42,024 nucleotides of DNA from a virus, in IMG/VR virus record IMGVR_UViG_3300011400_000009, positions 1 through 42,024 of that record; one strand, written 5' to 3'. Made by a program: the position numbers and the translations under genes. This document shows, in pieces, positions 1 to 5,638 of this stretch. Position 1 is the first letter of the stretch, and each line of letters starts with the position of its first letter. The notes below the pieces were generated by a model. That model saw nothing but the letters and a program-made list of their open reading frames with translations, ran no database searches and was not told the DNA's origin.

Positions 1-508
1 TAAACCCCAATGAATTGCGGGCTATGGCGCTCGGGTCACGCATAATCTTACGGGCAAGGGCTGCCCCGGTACCACTTCTAGTACCCGCCACTTCTGCTAC
101 CGATCCAGTGAGTTCAGCCTGTTTGTCCTCATCTGTTACTATGGCGGCATTGGGGTGCACAAATATCCTGAGGCCGGGATACCGATTAGCCTCTGCTCTA
201 AGGATATCCCGGTCAATTATAGCCCCCGCTGATAAGTATACGGGGATGTTTACTCCTCGTAAATACAAATATACAGCAAATGTGGGCAGTTGTTTAAGTA
301 CTATCTTCTCGTCGTCCATGTAGAATGTGTGACCACTGTTTGGCCCTCCACTATAAATACAGCCACCAAACGTGTTGCCGATTTTATGAGTTAGTGCGCA
401 ATCTGCCAACCACGCGCTTAAGGCTCCTTTGCCAGTGGAGCCGAATTGACCATCCACGATACAGTGAACGCCAAATGAGTCAAACAGTGGAATATCATTC
501 ACTGTCAT
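1..508 (-). CDS. purZ: PurZ, 2-aminodeoxyadenylosuccinate synthetase (N-terminal part, cut by window edge)
   Basis: Only about 169 N-terminal codons are inside the window. The family condenses dGMP with aspartate to make the precursor of dZMP, the first step of replacing adenine by 2-aminoadenine in phage DNA; host PurB and kinases finish the route. Seen: a P-loop-like GQFGSTGKG around residue 20, GGPNSGHT around residue 50, a K-Q-L-P segment, an HPNAAIVTDE stretch and GTRSGTGAA. In cellular PurA the first motif is Q-W-G-D-E-G-K-G; here Asp-Glu is Ser-Thr, the substitution I recall from phage PhiVC8 PurZ. The start ATG overlaps the end of the DUF6378 gene by 14 bases and has GGGGGAG upstream. 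It is the last visible gene of the leftward replication operon. A plain phage PurA homologue is the alternative, but the D-to-S change argues against it. Confidence 0.88.
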   Translation of the reverse strand, partial: MTVNDIPLFDSFGVHCIVDGQFGSTGKGALSAWLADCALTHKIGNTFGGCIYSGGPNSGHTFYMDDEKIVLKQLPTFAVYLYLRGVNIPVYLSAGAIIDRDILRAEANRYPGLRIFVHPNAAIVTDEDKQAELTGSVAEVAGTRSGTGAALARKIMRDPSAIARNSLGF

Positions 509-857
509 TTTCCGCTCCCCCAGAAGTAACCATTCCAGCGAGTGCAGAATAACCGGCACCATCGACATAGTTATCCATTCCGTGACCATAAGCTGATCGG
601 GTTATCTTCAACATAACCATCATTTGGGCTACATCGCTGGCGGTCAGTTTATGTTGACCCCGGATAGCCATAACGTGACCCACATAAGTTGTCCACAATT
701 CGGCTATCATGGAGAATGAAGCCTCGGTTTCGCCGTGGCGGTCTGAATTGGCGCTAATGGCAGCCATGGCTTTTTCTAGTATCGCCTTAGCTTTGGGGGT
801 CGCCAAGTCATACTTGTTTTCTTCGACCATGTTGGGTTTGCGGGTGGGTTTCTTCAT
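495..857 (-). CDS. DUF6378-like phage protein
   Basis: A 120-residue helical protein resembling phage proteins of the DUF6378 type: an ILEKAM...HGE..ASFSMIAELW stretch, then SDVAQMMVMLKI and VDGAGYSALAG. The function of the family is not established. I chose the inner ATG at 857 because GGAG lies 3-4 bases upstream and it joins the nuclease stop codon as TAATG; the longer reading frame starts inside the nuclease gene. It lies directly between the nuclease and purZ. Known Z-genome phages carry a nucleotide pyrophosphohydrolase (MazZ or DUF550 type) or DatZ near purZ, so a nucleotide-pool role is possible, but that is inference from position only. Confidence 0.7.
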   Translation of the reverse strand: MKKPTRKPNMVEENKYDLATPKAKAILEKAMAAISANSDRHGETEASFSMIAELWTTYVGHVMAIRGQHKLTASDVAQMMVMLKITRSAYGHGMDNYVDGAGYSALAGMVTSGGAENDSE

Positions 858-1252
858 TATCTCCTCACTGAGTTGTGGAACTGAACTAACTGATCGTGGA
901 ACGACATATCCGTGGTGGTAACTGAGAAGCAATTTTCCGGTTTAACCTCTACTCTAAGCTCGCTGAAATAGTACGTGCCATTCTTATATCCGATCAGCAG
1001 CGGAAACACGTGACCATTAGGATGACCCACGTATCGTATTCGTTCCAGTTCCACGTGCTGGCGTAGTGTTGGCCCGAACGTTGCCCCCCGGATCATCTTT
1101 ACCTCAGTCATAAATACAGGGTACCCAAATGGGATAAGGATTAGGTCAAATATCCCCACCCCATATTGATCTTCGATACGGCGACCGTAACCGCCGGATT
1201 CTTTCATGGACTTGACCATGGCCCGCTTGACGTCTGCTTCTAGGACCATCAT
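857..1252 (-). CDS. Putative PD-(D/E)XK (VRR-NUC-like) endonuclease
   Basis: About 131 residues. The order E..VK..M...GG..RR, then G-x-FD-L-I-L, then EVK and a following LRQ..EL.R helix matches small phage VRR-NUC or resolvase-like nucleases, where D and E-x-K form the metal site. Such enzymes nick or resolve branched DNA during replication and packaging. The ATG at 1252 overlaps the previous stop (ATGA) and has GGCGGAG 8 bases upstream; a longer frame begins at 1282 but has no better site. It lies in the replication operon between the polymerase-side small gene and the DUF6378 gene. Exact subfamily is uncertain. Confidence 0.65.
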   Translation of the reverse strand: MMVLEADVKRAMVKSMKESGGYGRRIEDQYGVGIFDLILIPFGYPVFMTEVKMIRGATFGPTLRQHVELERIRYVGHPNGHVFPLLIGYKNGTYYFSELRVEVKPENCFSVTTTDMSFHDQLVQFHNSVRR

Positions 1253-1545
1253 TCGTCTAGCTCCGCCTTTTGGTACCACCACTCTGTCACCTTGAATGCC
1301 CGATTACCGTCCTCATTGGGTTCTCCCACACTTACTACTTGGGATTTAGGCAGCCAAACTTCGCGCTTGGTCCCCATAACCGGTTCTATCAGGTAAGCTT
1401 TGGCCGTAGTTACCTCGATACGTGCTTCTAAGTCTACTGTTGGGTCACCGGGGCGATAAAACATTTTCTTGGGTCCTGTGTTTGCTAAGTATTTACTACG
1501 CGCTGTAAGATACCGCTTTTGATTGGCGGTCATCTTAGTCATCAT
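1249..1545 (-). CDS. Hypothetical small replication-operon protein
   Basis: 98 residues, basic N-terminus, then a beta-rich part with V-T-T-A-K-A-Y-L-I and EVWLPKSQV, a pattern seen in small phage proteins that sit with replication genes. No catalytic motif is visible. It overlaps the polymerase 3' end by 11 bases and the nuclease start by 4 bases, so it is translationally coupled. Several ATGs are close together (residues 1, 2 and 5); no strong ribosome site decides between them. I do not recognise a function. Confidence 0.6.
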   Translation of the reverse strand: MMTKMTANQKRYLTARSKYLANTGPKKMFYRPGDPTVDLEARIEVTTAKAYLIEPVMGTKREVWLPKSQVVSVGEPNEDGNRAFKVTEWWYQKAELDE

Positions 1546-3325
1546 ATTGGTCTAGCTTGTCTCCGTAGGAAGCTCTGGCCCAATCCTTCCCGCTGCCGAT
1601 GCCGAACGGAATGGGGACCGACAATTTTAATTCATCCGCTACCCCTTCGATAGACTTGATCAGTTCTGCAGGATTGTGGTCTGGTTTTCGCTGCCACAGC
1701 AAACTGTCGTGAATAGTGAGGAGTAGTTGCACATCATCGGGGAATGCATCCTCATATTGGCATGCTCGGAGTAAGCACAGCTTAAGATGCTCTCCCCCCA
1801 CATTCTGTATGATCCGCGACACCGCGCGGTAAGCGAATTTAGGGTCCTCGCAATAGGCTCGGCGGCCCAGAATTGTTTTGACATAGCCCCTCCGCTTAAA
1901 CACGCTCACGGCTTGGTCTTGGAATATCTTGATCATCGGGAACGCATCGGTGAGAAACGTTCGGTGGGCAGATCGCGCCCGTTCTAAGTCCCAACCCATG
2001 TGACCCGCAAGCGTTGGTGCACTCATCATAGTTAGCATGCCCATCGCCATTCTTTTCGCGGTGTCGCGGTCCAGTTTCAGGAGTTGCGACGCCCTGTCGT
2101 GGATATCCATAGTTCCACTTCGATATCCTTCTGTAAGGGCTGGATCACCTGAATAATGAGTGAAAAGTCTCGGCTCTTGTTGCTTAGCATCAGACTCTTC
2201 AATAACGAAACCATCATCGGGAATGACGAGCTTTCGAACGACCCTTCCCACGTCGATGTTCCGTTTAGGGAAAGCTTGTAGGTTAGGGTCTGAGCATGAG
2301 AATCTGACACCGGATACTCCGTAATCGTCCGACTTGGACTGGTTGAGAATTGGGTGGACTCGTCCATTTACGTTATGAGTGTCGATCAGCGGGGCGATAA
2401 AACTATCTCGCGCCTTTTCCAATCGGCGCACCGCTAGAATGGCGTTGCCTATGTTATTGGTTCCTAGCCACTTTTCCGTGAAGGAAATCGCTCCGGCATC
2501 TGTGCGGGCGAATTGGCCATCCGCGTATCCGTTCGTTCGGTACAGTTGCTCTACCGCCTTGGGTGACCGGACGTTAAACCCCGGCACGAACACCTTGCTT
2601 GCCTCGTCGATGGCTGCTTTCACATCGTCAACTACTCTGCCAGCATAATCGGCGTCGATCTTCAAGCCCCGACTATGTATTCTCGCAACATAAGCCAACA
2701 GGTCGCATTCCAACTGCCACGCCTTTCTGAGGCCGTCATTGTCTAGGATGGGCTGTTGCTTAGCCCAAAGTTCTAGGGTAGAGATTCCGTCGCCGGTAGC
2801 GTAATCCACTACAAGGGGGTGGTCGCCCTCAAGCCGCCAGAAGTGTTTCATCTGCTTACGATCAGGAAGACCACCAAATCTGCGGGCTAGTTCGGCGTAT
2901 ACTTCGCTGCCCTTCTTGGCAGTAACTTTGTGGCGGAGGCAACAATCATCTAGACCATACCCCTGCGTAATATCATTAATGATCGCCTCATTGATCATCG
3001 TGTCTTCTAGGGGACTATTAAGTACAATGCCGTGCCGAAGGCTAATACGCAAATCAAAGCCCAAGTTGTGTCCGACAGTTCGGTAGCCATATCGCGCTCT
3101 ATCCTTGAAATTAAGCGCCAATACACGCTCAAATTCATCTCCGTTTGGTATGTTTCCTCCTGCTTCGTGTCGGACCGGGATGTAAACTGAATAATCTTCG
3201 CTGGTGATGACATAACCGCATATCCTACTGTTGATAGTTAGACCATCGGTTTCTGTATCATAGGCAATAACCGGCGCTTCCCTTACGAGCCGCAAGGCTA
3301 ACGCCGGATCAACTAATTGTTCCAT
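1535..3325 (-). CDS. Family A DNA polymerase with 3'-5' exonuclease (DpoZ candidate)
   Basis: 596 residues. Exonuclease motifs: I DTET (D23, E25), II GHNLGFD (D91), III YATGD (Y175, D179). Polymerase motif A is S-D-A-K-Q-Q-E-P-R (D379), motif B R-D-T-A-K-R-M-A-M-G (K424), motif C HDS (D540). There is no 5'-3' nuclease domain, as usual for phage enzymes. Against E. coli Pol I the O-helix has Met at the Phe762 site and Thr at the Tyr766 site, and motif C has Ser where Pol I has Glu883. Start ATG follows GAGGAAATAA. It lies in the same operon as purZ; in PurZ phages a family A polymerase (DpoZ) that prefers dZTP is a known partner, so this is a DpoZ candidate, unproven. Confidence 0.93.
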   Translation of the reverse strand: MEQLVDPALALRLVREAPVIAYDTETDGLTINSRICGYVITSEDYSVYIPVRHEAGGNIPNGDEFERVLALNFKDRARYGYRTVGHNLGFDLRISLRHGIVLNSPLEDTMINEAIINDITQGYGLDDCCLRHKVTAKKGSEVYAELARRFGGLPDRKQMKHFWRLEGDHPLVVDYATGDGISTLELWAKQQPILDNDGLRKAWQLECDLLAYVARIHSRGLKIDADYAGRVVDDVKAAIDEASKVFVPGFNVRSPKAVEQLYRTNGYADGQFARTDAGAISFTEKWLGTNNIGNAILAVRRLEKARDSFIAPLIDTHNVNGRVHPILNQSKSDDYGVSGVRFSCSDPNLQAFPKRNIDVGRVVRKLVIPDDGFVIEESDAKQQEPRLFTHYSGDPALTEGYRSGTMDIHDRASQLLKLDRDTAKRMAMGMLTMMSAPTLAGHMGWDLERARSAHRTFLTDAFPMIKIFQDQAVSVFKRRGYVKTILGRRAYCEDPKFAYRAVSRIIQNVGGEHLKLCLLRACQYEDAFPDDVQLLLTIHDSLLWQRKPDHNPAELIKSIEGVADELKLSVPIPFGIGSGKDWARASYGDKLDQYDD

Positions 3326-3433
3326 TTATTTCCTCGATACCCATTCCTTCAAACGAATGGCGGGGTCGTATTTAGGCGGCAAAAGCACCAGTACGATACA
3401 AATTCCAATCAGAGCTATTGTTTTCCAGTCCAT
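3326..3433 (-). CDS. 35-residue single-pass membrane protein
   Basis: A micro-ORF starting M-D-W-K-T with a hydrophobic segment (IALIGICIVLVLLPP, residues 6-20) followed by a charged tail ending R-L-K-E-W-V-S-R-K. It has GGGGAG 6 bases before the ATG and its stop abuts the polymerase start, so its tail also contains the polymerase ribosome site. The close packing and good ribosome site support it as real. Function unknown; it may be a small inner-membrane protein made with the replication proteins. Confidence 0.6.
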   Translation of the reverse strand: MDWKTIALIGICIVLVLLPPKYDPAIRLKEWVSRK

Positions 3434-3452
3434 TGATGCTCCCCATAAGTGA

Positions 3453-3478
3453 GGGGGCAGGCATTTGCGCCCGCCCCC
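3453..3478 (-). terminator. GC-rich hairpin after the SSB-like gene
   Basis: Arms of 10 bases (3453-3462 and 3469-3478) around a 6-base loop. The stem is complete only on the leftward transcript, where the one imperfect pair becomes G-U. No U-run follows, so it may be a processing or attenuating stem rather than a full terminator; genes downstream have no other visible promoter. Confidence 0.4.
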
Positions 3479-3484
3479 ACGATC

Positions 3485-4321
3485 CTAGAACGGAATTTCA
3501 TCATCTTTCAGATTCGCACCAGCCTTGGTGTTATCAAACACTGGTTTCTCGGGCGTGTCTTCTTCTTCATCGCTAGCTCGCCAACCTATTTCACCAAATT
3601 GGTCGTAGAGTTTACTACACAAGTCGGCAGTATGGTCGTCAGCGAATCCGGCTCCGGTGTAGGTGAAGTTAAAATAGGGACCCTCAGCGCCTTTCTGCTG
3701 CACCGACCCGATAGTGTAAACCTGGCAGAAGTGCGGGACCGGTTTGGAATCGATCCGTGATAGTAACTGCTGCATTGGCTTAACGCTGGACCGGGTATTG
3801 ATGATAACAGATGGGCTAAGGTCCGGGAAGTCCGGTAGAAACCACATCATGTTGTACGTAAGGCTGGCTGCGGGCGGCGAATTGGCGTCACCCGGAATTG
3901 ACGTGCCAAATTGGTCGAGGCCGGATTCGGCCACAGTCTTCTTGGTCTTGTAGGTTACGGGATTAGGTGATCCCTTGGGCTTGACAGTGAACTCGGCGTC
4001 AGCCGGGTCCCAATGAATACCATCCATTGCCCTCGCCAGAATGCCCCGGTCATCATTGCGCGGAGCCCAAAGGACAAAGGATTTGCGAATGATGATAGGG
4101 ACGGCCCTTAGCGTTGGGCCTATGTTCTGCTGCGCGATGGTATGCCAGAATTGACCGGCTTTGGCCTCCGGGAAGTCGTTTAATTCGGGCGAGATTGCCT
4201 GAATTAGCTTAATCCGGGGGATTATGCGATCAGAAGCATCGACGTTTCCGATCTTAGCCTTCTGGTACTTAGCCAAATGCTCCGGGACTCCTGAGCTGGT
4301 CTTCGCTACATCGTTGCTCAT
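3485..4321 (-). CDS. Putative single-stranded DNA-binding protein
   Basis: 278 residues. Body contains R-I-I-P-R-I-K-L-I-Q, a segment typical of a phage protein family often found beside replication genes. The C-terminus is acidic (E-E-E-D-T near residue 250) and ends D-D-E-I-P-F, almost identical to the bacterial SSB tail D-D-D-I-P-F that recruits replication partners. That tail plus its place one gene before the polymerase supports an SSB role. The fold of the body is not a visible OB-fold by eye. The start overlaps nothing upstream except a 4-base ATGA link to the small gene at 4318. Confidence 0.65.
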   Translation of the reverse strand: MSNDVAKTSSGVPEHLAKYQKAKIGNVDASDRIIPRIKLIQAISPELNDFPEAKAGQFWHTIAQQNIGPTLRAVPIIIRKSFVLWAPRNDDRGILARAMDGIHWDPADAEFTVKPKGSPNPVTYKTKKTVAESGLDQFGTSIPGDANSPPAASLTYNMMWFLPDFPDLSPSVIINTRSSVKPMQQLLSRIDSKPVPHFCQVYTIGSVQQKGAEGPYFNFTYTGAGFADDHTADLCSKLYDQFGEIGWRASDEEEDTPEKPVFDNTKAGANLKDDEIPF

Positions 4322-4503
4322 CGCTCACTCCAGTTGTTGTGTTTACGTGCGCTGTATAAGCGTGACCACATGAGTTCGCCAGCTTGTACACCAAATAACT
4401 CATTAAGCCTACGCTTAGTTTCTTCATCACTCATATTTCCTTCACGGAAATCTTCCTCGATAGCAGTTACAATTTCTTGCCACTGACTTATAAGGATACC
4501 CAC
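4318..4503 (-). CDS. Hypothetical small acidic protein
   Basis: 61 residues from a GTG at 4503 joined to the previous stop as TAGTG, with AGGTGA upstream. An inner ATG at 4434 (M-S-D-E-E-T-K-R) has an even better site, GAAGGA 4 bases upstream, and would give a 38-residue protein beginning S-D-E-E. The 3' end overlaps the SSB-like start by 4 bases. No recognisable domain; helical by composition. It belongs to the replication operon. Confidence 0.5.
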   Translation of the reverse strand: MGILISQWQEIVTAIEEDFREGNMSDEETKRRLNELFGVQAGELMWSRLYSARKHNNWSER

Positions 4504-4994
4504 TACTTCACCTTTGTGATCGAAGTGTAAGTCATGATGCTCGTTACGAACGTCGGTTGGGGAAGTTCTATACCCCCCTCGTTCAACTCCCTAGCAAGAG
4601 CGCCAAGGGTCTGTGCGTTCACCGTTTCGATGATGACGCCACCGTGGTCGTTTTCGCGCAGCCATTCGAACCCCGCCTCTTTGTCGGGCATGGAAGCAGA
4701 CCAGCGGGTTCCAAGGGACACCCGGCCTACGCCTTCCACGGTGATGTTGCGAATAGCGCGGGACCGCAACGCATCCGGTATCTGTTCCCGCGACAGCTTT
4801 TCTTCTATTTGGGAGAGAACTTCGCGGGATTCCTTGATCAGGGCGGTTGCCTGACGAAGGCTATCGTAGTGCTTAATAATTGCGATGTGGTCGTTACTTG
4901 CGACCACTTCGTTGGTTTCGTCCCTAATTTCTGTTGATATTTCGGCTAGTTTGGCGCACACATCAGATAGGTGCTTTATGGTATATGGCTTCAT
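4503..4994 (-). CDS. Hypothetical protein, first gene of the replication/purZ operon
   Basis: 163 residues from the ATG at 4994. The longer frame to 5045 is rejected because its start codons lie inside the promoter -10 box. The N-terminal half is helical with coiled-coil character (LAEISTEIRDE, then SLRQATALIKE, SREVLSQIEEKL); the C-terminal half has a V-E-G-V-G-R-V-S strand pattern and G-F-E-W-L-R-E-N. Similar proteins occur next to replication genes of podoviruses, but no function is known to me. It is the first gene after the promoter at 5036-5064 and leads the leftward operon that ends in purZ. Confidence 0.65.
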   Translation of the reverse strand: MKPYTIKHLSDVCAKLAEISTEIRDETNEVVASNDHIAIIKHYDSLRQATALIKESREVLSQIEEKLSREQIPDALRSRAIRNITVEGVGRVSLGTRWSASMPDKEAGFEWLRENDHGGVIIETVNAQTLGALARELNEGGIELPQPTFVTSIMTYTSITKVK

Positions 4995-5035
4995 ACTACG
5001 CTCGCTGCACCGGTCCGGGATTGGGCCGTAGAGAT

Positions 5036-5064
5036 AGTGTACCACACCCGGCAGCCGCTGTCAA
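5036..5064 (-). promoter_or_regulatory. Leftward promoter of the replication/purZ operon
   Basis: -35 TTGACA at 5059-5064, 17-base spacer ending TGG, -10 TACACT at 5036-5041. The expected start near 5029 lies about 35 bases before the ATG at 4994. Extended -10 TGN is present. It is the only promoter seen for the genes from 4994 down to purZ. Confidence 0.85.
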
Positions 5065-5089
5065 GTATTGATTCAGATATTCATAAAGT

Positions 5090-5120
5090 GAAGGCCGCTG
5101 ATTGGGGACCAGCGGCCTTC
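5090..5120 (-). terminator. Hairpin terminator after the 5145 gene
   Basis: Perfect 11-base inverted repeat (5090-5100 with 5110-5120) and 9-base loop, placed just after the stop of the leftward gene at 5145 and before the next promoter. Only a weak U-containing tail (CACUUUAU) follows, but position and stem strength fit transcription termination. Confidence 0.7.
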
Positions 5121-5144
5121 TAACGACTGACGGAGCGGCAGCCG

Positions 5145-5564
5145 TTATGCGGCAGCTTGCTTGTTAGCAGCTGCCTTGGCAGCAGCACCAGTAAGGACTG
5201 TCTTCGGAAGGTCGATCTCAACTTCCTCGCCATCCAAACCGGTGAGCTTGCCATTCTTGCGGGCAATCGTGGCCAGCATGTTGCGGAGAGTCATGCGGGT
5301 ACGGCCTTCTGCGCCGTGCCGCTTTTCTGCCACTTGGCCCCGATAGTGGTCCACCTTATCTTGCGGCAGACCGTTTTTTAGGCAAAGGTCGAAGAACCGA
5401 TCGAAGCTAAACACCGACTCATGGGTGCATTGCGTCTTGATGAATTCGGCCAGCGGACCTTCACCGCCGTTCTTGTACCGGCCAGAATACTTCGAAGGAA
5501 CGATCGACTTGGTAGTCTTCTGTTCCGCCGGAGTTTCTGCCGGGGTTTGGGTTTCGTCACTCAT
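5145..5564 (-). CDS. GW-GR-RMT-R family paralogue 1
   Basis: 139 residues. An S/T/P/Q/E-rich N-terminus (residues 1-20) precedes a globular part with S-K-Y-S-G-R-Y-K, F-D-L-C-L-K-N-G-L and E-G-R-T-R-M-T-L-R, then G-L-D-G-E-E-V-E and an Ala-rich tail. The core matches three other proteins in this window (9022, 16063, 20481), the most divergent copy of the four. It stands alone between its own promoter (5603-5631) and a hairpin (5090-5120), so it is expressed as a single-gene unit. Ribosome site GGAGTG, 6 bases before ATG. The basic, helical core could bind nucleic acid, which is a guess; the abundance of dedicated promoters suggests a protein needed in quantity. Confidence 0.75.
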   Translation of the reverse strand: MSDETQTPAETPAEQKTTKSIVPSKYSGRYKNGGEGPLAEFIKTQCTHESVFSFDRFFDLCLKNGLPQDKVDHYRGQVAEKRHGAEGRTRMTLRNMLATIARKNGKLTGLDGEEVEIDLPKTVLTGAAAKAAANKQAAA

Positions 5565-5602
5565 TACTCACTCCTTATCAAAGGGGGTCATCCCCAGAGC
5601 CC

Positions 5603-5631
5603 ACCCTAGCACACGTCGGCCTTGCTGTCAA
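5603..5631 (-). promoter_or_regulatory. Leftward promoter for the 5145 gene
   Basis: TTGACA at 5626-5631, 17-base spacer ending TGC, TAGGGT at 5603-5608. Nearly the same sequence as the promoter at 15905-15933 (26 of 30 positions by eye), which suggests promoter duplication. Confidence 0.82.
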
Positions 5632-5638
5632 GTACCCC

